From UMGS1781 sp964389545 (GTDB taxonomy: Bacteria; Bacillota; Clostridia; TANB77; CAG-508), in assembly GCA_964389545.1 (NCBI GenBank), contig CAYMDN010000002.1, positions 1 through 64,000 on the forward strand: 64,000 bases of DNA, in the 5' to 3' direction. The notes under the pieces were generated by a model. It worked only from the letters and a program-made list of their open reading frames with translations. It was not told the origin of the DNA and searched no databases. Shown piece after piece: positions 27,170-35,441 of this stretch (position 1 is its first letter; every line of letters starts with the position of its first letter). A program made the position numbers and the translations under genes.

Positions 27170-28285
27170 ATGAACGTTAATTATTTGTTGAAGAAAGAAG
27201 GCATTTCCAATATTTGTGAATTAGACGCAAGCAAAGTAAGAACAATATCTACAGATATTGCTATTAAGCTATGCCTTGCTTTTCCTGAACATGATTTCAA
27301 TAGACAACAATTATTTAACTCTCTTTGCAGACTTAATATGTATACAGCAAGTATGCCAAAAGATTCTTCTGGTGCTAAATATGTTCCTGAAACAAATTCA
27401 ATTTATTTCAATGAAGAAATAGATTTTACAACAGTTCCAGAAACTGCTATGCATGAGTGTATACATTTTATACAACACACTAACTCTCTTGAAAATGGGA
27501 CTTCAATAACTAGTCATGATTTTTTCTCTAATCTTGCACTTAATGAAGCCTCTGTTCAATTAATGGCTTCTGAAGCAAATATGACCAATGTAGTTGAAGA
27601 AAAATATTATGATATTCTTTTAAGAACAAACAGTCCAACTTATTACCCACTAGAATGTACACTTGTTAATGAACTTATGTATTTTACTGGTTCATATCCT
27701 TTATATCACAGCGTATTACACAACAGCGATGTTTTTAAAAATACATTCTGTGCAAAATTTAGTAAAACTGTTTATGATAAAGTTTCACGACAATTAAATA
27801 AATTGTTGAATTTAGAAAATGACTTATATTGTTATATATCTGAATTAGAACAAACCGAAAAGCTCCATGATATTAGACAGCTAAACAATATTATAGCCAA
27901 CCAAAAACAAGCAATTAAAAATTTATTCTTTGCAATTCAAAACTATATAATCAAAAATTGCTTTACATATGATTACAATAATATTAGAAATGCTGAAGAT
28001 TTATATAATTTTAAAAATAAATTATATAACTTCAAAAATATAATGGGTACTTCAAACAATTATAATTTTTATAATACCTTCTATTGTGATTTGATAAATG
28101 CTTTAGAAAAAAAACAAGTAGAAGTTGAAAAATATGGCGAAATAAGTTTATTCAAATCTGAATGTACTTCTCTTGCCGTAATTGAAAATACTAAAAATGT
28201 ATTTAGTTTCATTTCAACTTTCGTACGTAAGATTACAAAATTGTTTAGAATGAATACTGGAACAATCAATGATTATAATGAATAA
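27170..28285 (+). CDS. putative zinc metalloprotease (HECIH motif)
   Basis: 371 residues, no signal peptide. AMHECIHFIQH (~93-103) matches the HExxH zinc-binding/catalytic motif, and LALNEASVQLMASEA about 30 residues later offers a Glu third ligand in gluzincin style. The rest is helical, with coiled-coil-like segments (NNIIANQKQAIKNLFFAIQN), and the C-terminus has one weak hydrophobic stretch. No named family recognised. Start ATG 27170 follows AAGGAG; an in-frame TTG five codons upstream overlaps that site. It diverges from the subtilase, so both proteases may share control from the region between them. Confidence 0.6.
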   Translation: MNVNYLLKKEGISNICELDASKVRTISTDIAIKLCLAFPEHDFNRQQLFNSLCRLNMYTASMPKDSSGAKYVPETNSIYFNEEIDFTTVPETAMHECIHFIQHTNSLENGTSITSHDFFSNLALNEASVQLMASEANMTNVVEEKYYDILLRTNSPTYYPLECTLVNELMYFTGSYPLYHSVLHNSDVFKNTFCAKFSKTVYDKVSRQLNKLLNLENDLYCYISELEQTEKLHDIRQLNNIIANQKQAIKNLFFAIQNYIIKNCFTYDYNNIRNAEDLYNFKNKLYNFKNIMGTSNNYNFYNTFYCDLINALEKKQVEVEKYGEISLFKSECTSLAVIENTKNVFSFISTFVRKITKLFRMNTGTINDYNE

Positions 28286-28311
28286 TCGAGCTATAGTATT
28301 TATAGCTCGAT
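28285..28311. terminator. bidirectional terminator
   Basis: ATCGAGCTATA/TATAGCTCGAT followed by ATTTTTAT, between the HECIH gene and the convergent 28316-29101 gene. Confidence 0.8.
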
Positions 28312-28315
28312 ATTT

Positions 28316-29101
28316 TTATAACTTATACATTATTAAATCCATTTCATCAGTATGACTATTATTCCCATAAGCATATATTACATATAAAATGTTATCTTTT
28401 CCTATAAAAAATTCTGTTGCATTTTCTACTCTGTACATTTCATCTCCTGTGTCTCTTACATATGCGCTATATCCATGCTCAATGATTTTTTGCGCTATCT
28501 CATTCGAACTTTTTATTTTATTTACTATTTTTGTTTGTACTGCAATCTTTTGTTCACTATTTAATACCTCTGAAATCTTTATCGCTCTATCTCCAGTCAT
28601 ATTATAATTATATGTTTTTACAACTATTCTTAAAGGATTGCTTCCTTCCTTTATAGTAAATCTAATTACTATTGATAAAATGTCTCCATTTACAAAAGAC
28701 TCATATTCCATAAAGTACTTTGCATACTGATTTGAATATCCTGTTTTATTTATTATATCCTGTGCAAGTTTATATATTTCTTTATTAATACTTGTTGCTT
28801 TATTTCCTTTAACTGCAATTTGCGGAATATATGCAATTACATCATATTTTCCAGGTTTAGACGCTTCAAATTTTTGTCTAAGTTTTACATATTCGTTTTC
28901 TGGATTTGAAAAGTCTTGTTTGAATTCTAATTCTAATTTTTCTGTATCTATATTTTGCTCTGCAGTAGGAACATTATTATTTTCTACTTCTGGATTTTTA
29001 TCCTTTCTATCAAAAGTTAAAGATATAATTACCAATATTATAGCTAAAGCAAATATCATGGTTGTAACTATAACTGTAATTTTTCTTCTATCAATAAACA
29101 T
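28316..29101 (-). CDS. membrane-anchored protein, DUF3298/RsiV-like by layout
   Basis: 261 residues: N-terminal transmembrane anchor (IVTTMIFALAIILVIISLTF), an acidic linker, then an extracellular domain with the order seen in DUF4163/DUF3298 proteins (IPQIAVKGNKATSINKEI, then FMEYESFVNGDILSIVIRF, then NYNMTGDRAIKISEVL). Such domains occur in anti-sigma factors such as RsiV and in PdaC-type proteins; no partner sigma gene is adjacent, so the role is unassigned. Own promoter, convergent with the HECIH gene. Confidence 0.7.
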   Translation of the reverse strand: MFIDRRKITVIVTTMIFALAIILVIISLTFDRKDKNPEVENNNVPTAEQNIDTEKLELEFKQDFSNPENEYVKLRQKFEASKPGKYDVIAYIPQIAVKGNKATSINKEIYKLAQDIINKTGYSNQYAKYFMEYESFVNGDILSIVIRFTIKEGSNPLRIVVKTYNYNMTGDRAIKISEVLNSEQKIAVQTKIVNKIKSSNEIAQKIIEHGYSAYVRDTGDEMYRVENATEFFIGKDNILYVIYAYGNNSHTDEMDLIMYKL

Positions 29102-29116
29102 TTTATCACCGTGTTT

Positions 29117-29145
29117 ATTATACCATTAGCTAAATTATATTTCAA
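29117..29145 (-). promoter_or_regulatory. promoter of the 28316-29101 gene
   Basis: On the minus strand TTGAAA, 17 bases, TATAAT, ending about 15 bases before the ATG. Confidence 0.65.
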
Positions 29146-29168
29146 TTATATGTTTTCATATTAAAGTA

Positions 29169-29197
29169 TTGAAAAAAAAGACATTTATTGATATAAA
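29169..29197 (+). promoter_or_regulatory. promoter of the DUF5711-cvpA operon
   Basis: TTGAAA, 17 bases, TATAAA. It overlaps the longest reading frame of the next gene, supporting the later ATG at 29217. Confidence 0.6.
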
Positions 29198-29216
29198 TAT
29201 TGTAGAGGTTTTTAGT

Positions 29217-30371
29217 ATGTTTAAGGATTTTAGTATAAGAACTATAAATAAAAAAAAGCTAATCGTTGCAATAATAATATTATTGCTTATAATATCATTT
29301 ATTGCAACTGTTATAATGTATTTTAATGTGCCTAATGTTAGATTATTTTTTGATAAATATTTATTTAGAAAAAATATAACTCAAGGAACTTTGCCTTCTA
29401 TTCCGATAAGTTCTTCTAATATTTATGTTTTTAAAAGCAATATTCTTGAGTTAAATGAAAATACACTTACCGTTTATAATAGAAATGGTGGTAATGAAAC
29501 ATCTTTTGACATAAAAATTATGAATCCAGTTACACATTCAAATGGAAATTATTTTGTAATAGCTGAAAAAAATGGGCATAAAATTTATTTGATTTCAAAT
29601 AATGCTGTTGTTTGGGAAAAAGATGTTGATGGAAATATTGCTGATGTATATGTTAATCAAAATGGCTATGTTGGCGTTTCTATTACAGGAACAACATATA
29701 AAACTATCGTTAGTGTATATTCTCAAGACTCTACCGAATTATTTAAAATATACCGTGCAACTACAAATGTAATGGATTTTGCTATTTCACATGATAATAA
29801 ATACCTTGCATTAGCAGAAACAGATACATCTGGTGCTGTTATTAAATCTTCTATAAATATTATTGATGCTACCATGGCAGTTTCAGATAGTTCAAGCGCA
29901 GTTGTTTATACATCAACTGCTCCTTCTAATAGCTGGATTATTAACCTAGATTATAATAAAGGAAATGTTTTGTCATGTATATATGATGACCACATAGAAA
30001 CCATTAAAGATTGCTCAGCTACAGAAGTATCTAATTTTACTCAATCTAACATAATATTTGCAGATATAAATAACAAAATTATTCAGGTTGAAAAGAAGTC
30101 TGTTTCGATTATCAATTCTACGTTTGAATTACAAATGATAAATAGCGAAAATGGAGAAAAAAAATACTATGAATTAGATAAAGAACCACAATCTATATAT
30201 GTCTATGGAAATACGATTGCTATTAATTATGGAACAGAAGCATTATTCATTAATAATAACTCTTGGCTAATTAAACATTATACTTCTTATGAGGAAATTC
30301 AAGGAATTTCATTATCAGATAGTCTAGCTATTATAATTTTTAAGAATAATGCTGAGATTGTTTCTTTGTAA
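29217..30371 (+). CDS. DUF5711-like membrane-anchored beta-propeller protein
   Basis: 384 residues: N-terminal transmembrane helix (KLIVAIIILLLIISFIATVI, ~14-36) and an extracellular region of short beta-strand repeats typical of a propeller (VWEKDVDGNIADVYVNQNGY, FAISHDNKYLALAETDTSG). The order anchor-propeller followed by a CvpA gene matches DUF5711 proteins of Clostridia; function unknown. Start at ATG 29217 with GAGG eight bases before; the TTG at 29169 has no ribosome site and lies in the promoter. The stop abuts the CvpA gene. Confidence 0.75.
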   Translation: MFKDFSIRTINKKKLIVAIIILLLIISFIATVIMYFNVPNVRLFFDKYLFRKNITQGTLPSIPISSSNIYVFKSNILELNENTLTVYNRNGGNETSFDIKIMNPVTHSNGNYFVIAEKNGHKIYLISNNAVVWEKDVDGNIADVYVNQNGYVGVSITGTTYKTIVSVYSQDSTELFKIYRATTNVMDFAISHDNKYLALAETDTSGAVIKSSINIIDATMAVSDSSSAVVYTSTAPSNSWIINLDYNKGNVLSCIYDDHIETIKDCSATEVSNFTQSNIIFADINNKIIQVEKKSVSIINSTFELQMINSENGEKKYYELDKEPQSIYVYGNTIAINYGTEALFINNNSWLIKHYTSYEEIQGISLSDSLAIIIFKNNAEIVSL

Positions 30372-30386
30372 TTGGAGGTGATTTTT

Positions 30387-31049
30387 ATTTTAATTATTGA
30401 TCTTATAATCCTTGCTGTAGTCATCATTTTTACTGTTATCGGCTATAAACGAGGTCTTGTTAAAATAGCTTTTGGCTTGTGTACATTTGTTTTAGCATTA
30501 ATTATAACATTAATTTTATATAAGCCTGTTTCAAATCTAATTATTGATAATACCGAAATTGATGAAAATATTGAAAAAGCAATAACAGATAATATACTTC
30601 CTGAAGGAGTTTCTGAAACAGAATTAATAAATTTTGATGCTTTAGAAAATAATGAAGTATATTCTCATCTATTAGAAAATGAATTATATGCTAGTATATT
30701 AGAGTCATCTGAAGAAATTAGTATTAAACATATTTCTGAAACTTTAAGTACTAAAATAATAGAAGCAATTGTTATGCTTGCAATTTATATTATAGCTAAA
30801 ATAGTTCTACGTTTTGTTACAGCGCTTGCTGATTTAGTAGCTAAATTGCCATTACTTAATACATTTAATAGTCTTGGCGGCATACTAGTTGGATTTTTAC
30901 AAGGTTGTTTAGTTGTTCTAGTTGTATTTGCTATAGTATCTTTAATGTCTCCAATGTTAGATCCTTCTGTAGTAAACACAATTAATGAATCTTCTATTGC
31001 TTCAGCTATATACAACAATAATTTATTACTAAATTTAATAATGAAATAA
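30387..31049 (+). CDS. CvpA-family membrane protein, apparently started at AUU
   Basis: About 220 residues with an N-terminal helix (LIIDLIILAVVIIFTVIG), the CvpA signature GYKRGLVKIAFG, and three more helices (including IVMLAIYIIAKIVLRFV and GILVGFLQGCLVVLVVFAIV). CvpA proteins are linked to envelope homeostasis and colicin V production. The reading frame from TTG 30372 contains the ribosome site GGAGGTGA (30374-30381) inside it; the only in-frame codon at proper spacing is ATT at 30387, which also gives the usual CvpA N-terminus. Initiation at ATT is therefore inferred; TTG 30372 is the fallback. Confidence 0.85.
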   Translation: MLIIDLIILAVVIIFTVIGYKRGLVKIAFGLCTFVLALIITLILYKPVSNLIIDNTEIDENIEKAITDNILPEGVSETELINFDALENNEVYSHLLENELYASILESSEEISIKHISETLSTKIIEAIVMLAIYIIAKIVLRFVTALADLVAKLPLLNTFNSLGGILVGFLQGCLVVLVVFAIVSLMSPMLDPSVVNTINESSIASAIYNNNLLLNLIMK

Positions 31050-31050
31050 T

Positions 31051-31080
31051 AAAAAAGTACCTTTTAGAAGGTACTTTTTT
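31051..31080. terminator. bidirectional terminator between cvpA and sbp
   Basis: AAAAAAGTACCTT/AAGGTACTTTTTT with a short loop and T/A runs on both sides. Confidence 0.85.
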
Positions 31081-31457
31081 TATTCTTTTTTATCTAAATT
31101 TTCTTTTTGATACACTTTTGTTGTCCATCTTTCCATGTAATGTCTACGTATTATTGCTAGATTTGTAAACATTCTTCCAACAAATACTACGATTGCGGCT
31201 AAATATATATCTACATTTAATTTTACCCCTAGCCATGTTAAAAGCATTGATAATATTGCATTTCCAAAAAATCCTGATATGAATATTTTTAAATCAAAAT
31301 TTCCTTTCAATACTGATGTTATTCCACCAAATACAGAATCTAATGCAGCTACAATTGCAATTGCAAGATAACTCGAATATGTATACGAAATTGTTGGTGC
31401 ATTCATTCCAACAAGTGCTCCTAACACGCAACCAATTCCTATTGCTACTAATACCAT
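31080..31457 (-). CDS. sbp: small basic protein (DUF1290, Sbp)
   Basis: 125 residues with three to four transmembrane helices; VLVAIGIGCVLGALVG, SSYLAIAIVAALDSVFGG and VVFVGRMFTNLAIIRRHYM are typical of the DUF1290/Sbp family found in the division gene cluster of Firmicutes. Role unknown. Its start overlaps the stop of the upstream DUF881 gene, and the set murA-divIB-DUF881-DUF881-sbp reads as one operon. Confidence 0.88.
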   Translation of the reverse strand: MVLVAIGIGCVLGALVGMNAPTISYTYSSYLAIAIVAALDSVFGGITSVLKGNFDLKIFISGFFGNAILSMLLTWLGVKLNVDIYLAAIVVFVGRMFTNLAIIRRHYMERWTTKVYQKENLDKKE

Positions 31458-32140
31458 TAATCTTCCTCCTTTACATATTCAAAATCTAGCGATTTATTAT
31501 ATGCGTATATTGTTATCAAATTTGATTTTTCTAATGTAGCCTGTAATCCTGCTGCTATTTTTACATCAATATACCCATATCTTTTTTGTGCCACACCACT
31601 CTCCAAATGAGAAGTGTTTCCTATCGCTTTAATTACAAATGGTTCCCCTATTCTGTTTCCACTTACTGTAATATATTTATCTTCCAAATCTGCTATATAT
31701 GTTTCATAAACTATTCTTTGATCATTTAGCGAAATAGCTTCAGCTCCAGCATTTTTTAATAAATTTATAAGTTCTAACAAATCTCGAGCATGAACTTTGT
31801 TTTTATCAGATTCCATAGTAATTATGACACCTTCGCCATTAACCTGCTTTGTTCCAAGCAGATTTTCTGTTTTTTCCAATTCTCCAACCAATAAATCATA
31901 TGCTTCTTGTCCTGATTCAATTAATTCATTTGTTTTAATTATTTCAGTTTCTGTCTCATCTATTTGAGTTTGCAATGTTTGAATTTCTGTTTCTAATTGG
32001 TCTCTTCTCATACTTGCAAATTCACCAACATTTATCTGTTTAATTGTCTTTATTTGAACAAATATAACCATAGTTAATATGAAGAACATTATTCCTATAG
32101 TTACTGCCATTACTTCTTTTCCTTTTCCTTTTTTATTCAT
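31457..32140 (-). CDS. DUF881 protein (YlxW/YlxX type)
   Basis: 227 residues: N-terminal transmembrane helix (AVTIGIMFFILTMVIFVQI), a coiled coil (~45-95, LETEIQTLQTQIDETETEI) and a DUF881 domain (GEGVIITMESDK, DLLELINLLKNAGAEAIS, IGNTSHLESGV). Paralogue of the next upstream gene, eight bases away. Function unknown; the family is consistently found beside division genes. Confidence 0.88.
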   Translation of the reverse strand: MNKKGKGKEVMAVTIGIMFFILTMVIFVQIKTIKQINVGEFASMRRDQLETEIQTLQTQIDETETEIIKTNELIESGQEAYDLLVGELEKTENLLGTKQVNGEGVIITMESDKNKVHARDLLELINLLKNAGAEAISLNDQRIVYETYIADLEDKYITVSGNRIGEPFVIKAIGNTSHLESGVAQKRYGYIDVKIAAGLQATLEKSNLITIYAYNKSLDFEYVKEED

Positions 32141-32148
32141 CCTTCATA

Positions 32149-32883
32149 TCACCTCTTCATATATTCATATTGATATACCCCTTCATATTTAGGTATTGTT
32201 ATATCTTTGCTTTTCTCTGTACTAACAATTACACCATCGCTTTTCATTAAATCTAAATATCCTTGAGTTCTATTTAATGCAAAATAAAGATGTGCAGGAT
32301 ATCCTATTGCTTTTATTTCAATTGGTACACTAACAATTTCATCGTTAATTCTTAATATATTTCCATCACATAATATTGATGTTGTACCAACAATTCTTTT
32401 TTCATTAATAGATACCGCATCTGCTCCTGCATTATATAGTTCATTTACTATTTGCAATAAATCTCCTTCATGAACTAATAATTGATTTGCATCTATTATA
32501 ACTTCATCTAAATTTACTTCTCTGTTGTCATCCAACTTGATTATTATTCCTTCACCTTTAACTTCTGTAAGTCCTAATAATTTGTTATTATGCTTAATTT
32601 GCTCATTCATAATTCCATAAGATTCATCATCCTGTGCCATCTGATCCTGCATAATATTTAATTTGTTTTTTACCTCATCTTTTACTTTACGTACATCTTT
32701 TAATTCTTGTCTTTTACGCAAAACCTGTTCTACTAAATCTGCATTGTCATTTATATTTATTCCTTCATTTTCAGTAATTAAATTTACAGATTTAATTTGG
32801 ATACATATTCCTATTGTAACTGCAAAACAGACTAATCCAAGTATAATTGCTGTTTTGTTTTTTTCTAATAATGTACTTCTCAT
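32149..32883 (-). CDS. DUF881 protein, second paralogue
   Basis: 244 residues with the same plan: membrane anchor (AIILGLVCFAVTIGICIQI), coiled coil (~60-105) and DUF881 domain (GEGIIIKLDDNR, NQLLVHEGDLLQIVNELYNA, IGYPAHLYFAL). The two paralogues differ enough to be an old duplication. It follows divIB by 13 bases. Confidence 0.88.
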   Translation of the reverse strand: MRSTLLEKNKTAIILGLVCFAVTIGICIQIKSVNLITENEGININDNADLVEQVLRKRQELKDVRKVKDEVKNKLNIMQDQMAQDDESYGIMNEQIKHNNKLLGLTEVKGEGIIIKLDDNREVNLDEVIIDANQLLVHEGDLLQIVNELYNAGADAVSINEKRIVGTTSILCDGNILRINDEIVSVPIEIKAIGYPAHLYFALNRTQGYLDLMKSDGVIVSTEKSKDITIPKYEGVYQYEYMKR

Positions 32884-32896
32884 ATTTTCTCCCTTC

Positions 32897-33682
32897 TTAT
32901 GGAATTGAAAAGCTCTCTATAAAGGATACCCTATTCTTAATTAAAATTGTTCCCTCTTTTCCTTCTGTCTTTTTTAATACCTCTACGATATTTAAAATTT
33001 TTACATTTAAATTAGAAATGTCACCAAATTCAATTGTTTTCTTTTGTGTTGGCATTTTTATTATATAGTCTCTTTCATCTTCAATATTTATTTCTGTTAT
33101 TAAATTTGCTATTCCTTGAGATCTGGATGCCTCAACTATTTTTATTATCTCATCTAATTTTCTTAAATCTTTTAATTCTAACCTTTGCCCAGGTATAATT
33201 TCTTTGCTACTATAGTTTGCAAGAATTGGTAATTCTACAGGAGTCTCACTAATCTCTAAAATATATCCTTGATTATCTATATACGCATACTTATTATCAT
33301 ATTGTAGCATATATGTTGCTACTCTTTCTTCAACTTTAATATGTATTTCACCATTTAGTTTTTTTATAATTTTAACATTTTCTATATATGGTAGTGTTTT
33401 AATATTTTCTGCTATTGTGCGTTTACTCTTTCTTAATCTGTTCTCTCCAATTTGCAAAGTCGATGCTTGTACAATTTCTTCTGAAGATAATTTCTCGTTA
33501 TTTTCTACCATAATGCTTTTTATATCAAATATACTAGACGTTAAAAACAATATTATAGCTATAATAACTATAAGTATAATTACTATCAATAATGTAATAA
33601 GTCTTATTTTTTTCTGTCTTTGGGTAATTTTTTTATTCGTCTTTTTTTTAGCTTTCTTTTTTGCTTTTGTTTTCTGGACCAT
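32897..33682 (-). CDS. divIB: cell division protein DivIB/FtsQ
   Basis: 261 residues: a very basic cytoplasmic head (KAKKKAKKKTNKK), one transmembrane helix (LITLLIVIILIVIIAIILFL), a POTRA domain (FDIKSIMVENNEKLSSEEI, LPYIENVKIIKKLNGEIHI) and the following beta domain (ATYMLQYDNKYAYIDNQGYI). It recruits and regulates the late divisome with FtsL/DivIC, which are not in this window. Start ATG after GGAG. Confidence 0.9.
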   Translation of the reverse strand: MVQKTKAKKKAKKKTNKKITQRQKKIRLITLLIVIILIVIIAIILFLTSSIFDIKSIMVENNEKLSSEEIVQASTLQIGENRLRKSKRTIAENIKTLPYIENVKIIKKLNGEIHIKVEERVATYMLQYDNKYAYIDNQGYILEISETPVELPILANYSSKEIIPGQRLELKDLRKLDEIIKIVEASRSQGIANLITEINIEDERDYIIKMPTQKKTIEFGDISNLNVKILNIVEVLKKTEGKEGTILIKNRVSFIESFSIP

Positions 33683-33711
33683 TTAAAACTCCTTCAATTC
33701 ATAATAGATTC

Positions 33712-33746
33712 GTATGTTTTAAAGTAATGTCTTCCTTTAAAACATA
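33712..33746. repeat. 13-bp perfect hairpin between murA and divIB
   Basis: GTATGTTTTAAAG/CTTTAAAACATAC with a nine-base loop. No T-run follows on the minus (coding) strand, so it is more likely an RNA processing or stability element than a terminator. Confidence 0.6.
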
Positions 33747-33763
33747 CTTACAATCTTTATAAA

Positions 33764-35011
33764 TTAGTATTTTGTAATACTAGCTCCCAATTCAGTTAGT
33801 TTTTTATCTAAGTTTTCATATCCTCTTAATATTAATTCTATATTATTTATTTCAGTTGTTCCTTTTGCTACTAACGCTGCTACACACATTGCTGCTCCGC
33901 CTCTTAAATCTGTTGCAGTTACACTCGTTCCTATTAATTTTCTTGTTCCCCTTATTACTGCTGTTCGACCTTCAACTGTAATTTTGGCTCCCATTCTTTT
34001 CAGCTCATTAATAAATTTATATCTGTTTTCGAAGATATTTTCTATTACAACAGATGTACCTTTTGCAGATGTTAACATCGCTACAAAAATTGCCTGCATA
34101 TCTGTAGGAAAACCTGGATGTGGCATTGTTTTTATATCAATTGCCTTTAATCTTCTCGGAGCATCTAAAATTACCCTATTTTTTTCACTTATTATTTTGC
34201 AGTTACTTTCTTGTAATTTACACAAAATAGGATTTATATGCTCCTGAATTGTATTATTTAATACAATTTCTCCACCAGTTATAGCTGTCATACATAGGAG
34301 TGTACCAGCCTCAATTCTATCTGGCATAATGTTGTAGCTAACATCTTTTAGTTTCTTAACTCCCTGTATTTTTATGATGTTTGTTCCTGCTCCTTGTATC
34401 TTTCCTCCCATTTTATTTAAAAAATTTTGTAAATCTACAATTTCAGGTTCCATTGCTGCATTTGAAATTACAGTTTCCCCTTCTGCCATAACCGCTGCCA
34501 TCATTACATTTTCAGTAGCTCCAACAGATGGAAAATCCAAGTGTACATTTGCCCCTATTATTTTATCACAATAGCATCTAATAAATCCAGCTTTTTCTTC
34601 AATTTTTATTCCTAATTTCTTTAACCCTTTTAAATGTAAATCTATAGGTCTTGCTCCTATCTCACATCCACCTGGATATGAAAATACTGCATTTTTAAAT
34701 CTTCCTAAAATTGCTCCTGCCAAGACTACTGATGATCTGATTTTTCTCATTAAATTTTCAGGAATCATTTGTCCTTTCATTTCACATGAATCTATAATTA
34801 TTTTACCTTTTTTCTTTGTAGTTTTGCATCCTAAAATATGTAAAATTTCTAAAGTCGATTTTATATCATAAATGTCAGGAACATTATAAAGTGTTGCTTT
34901 ACCACTATTTAAAATACTAGCTGCTATTATTGGAAGCGAAGCATTTTTTGATCCAGATACATATGTTTCTCCCTTTAACTTTTTTCCACCTTCTATTGCA
35001 TAATATGACAT
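33764..35011 (-). CDS. murA: UDP-N-acetylglucosamine 1-carboxyvinyltransferase
   Basis: 415 residues. It transfers enolpyruvyl from PEP to UDP-GlcNAc, the first committed step of peptidoglycan synthesis. Visible: GSKNASLPIIAASILNSG, the loop PGGCEIGARPIDLHLKGL (Cys of the fosfomycin site present), PSVGATENVMMAA, PDRIEAGTLLCMTA, HPGFPTDMQA and DLRGGAAMCVAALVA. Start at the ATG with GGAGG upstream, 19 codons inside the longest frame. First gene of the murA-divIB-DUF881-DUF881-sbp operon. Confidence 0.96.
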   Translation of the reverse strand: MSYYAIEGGKKLKGETYVSGSKNASLPIIAASILNSGKATLYNVPDIYDIKSTLEILHILGCKTTKKKGKIIIDSCEMKGQMIPENLMRKIRSSVVLAGAILGRFKNAVFSYPGGCEIGARPIDLHLKGLKKLGIKIEEKAGFIRCYCDKIIGANVHLDFPSVGATENVMMAAVMAEGETVISNAAMEPEIVDLQNFLNKMGGKIQGAGTNIIKIQGVKKLKDVSYNIMPDRIEAGTLLCMTAITGGEIVLNNTIQEHINPILCKLQESNCKIISEKNRVILDAPRRLKAIDIKTMPHPGFPTDMQAIFVAMLTSAKGTSVVIENIFENRYKFINELKRMGAKITVEGRTAVIRGTRKLIGTSVTATDLRGGAAMCVAALVAKGTTEINNIELILRGYENLDKKLTELGASITKY

Positions 35012-35071
35012 TAAATACTCCTCCTTTACTAAATATATTATGCAAAAATATAAATAAGGTGTGTACAAAAA

Positions 35072-35090
35072 AGAAGCTCATATGAGCTTC
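35072..35090 (-). terminator. terminator after the 35093-35419 gene
   Basis: GAAGCTCATATGAGCTTC palindrome followed by a six-T run on the minus strand. Confidence 0.75.
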
Positions 35091-35092
35091 CT

Positions 35093-35419
35093 TTATTTTT
35101 TTGAATAGATTATTTCTCTATATCTTTTTAACACAGCTTTCTGCTCTTCTATTTGACTTTCATACAGCTTAATAACCTCGTCTAATTCTTCATCTGTAAG
35201 TTCTTGTATTTTTATCTGTTTTTCAGTTAATTTTCTTTGTAACGCCATAGTATCAGAAATGTGTATTTTTTCTTTAAATGTGTTTTCACTATTGTCTTCA
35301 ATTTTCGATGTATTTTCATTCATAGTTGCTTGTTTCTTTTTAGGTATAAATTTGAAGAGCCATTTTCGAATTTTAGTAAATATATCATCTTTTGCAATTT
35401 GCGGTAAATTATTATTCAT
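35093..35419 (-). CDS. small coiled-coil protein of unknown function
   Basis: 108 residues: a basic amphipathic N-terminal segment (TKIRKWLFKFIPKKK), an acidic linker and a C-terminal coiled coil (RKLTEKQIKIQELTDEELDE...). No signal or membrane helix. It lies 22 bases downstream of the GYD-repeat gene and probably shares its transcript, so the two may work together. No family recognised. Confidence 0.65.
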   Translation of the reverse strand: MNNNLPQIAKDDIFTKIRKWLFKFIPKKKQATMNENTSKIEDNSENTFKEKIHISDTMALQRKLTEKQIKIQELTDEELDEVIKLYESQIEEQKAVLKRYREIIYSKK

Positions 35420-35441
35420 TTTATCCCCTTTTATCTTTACG

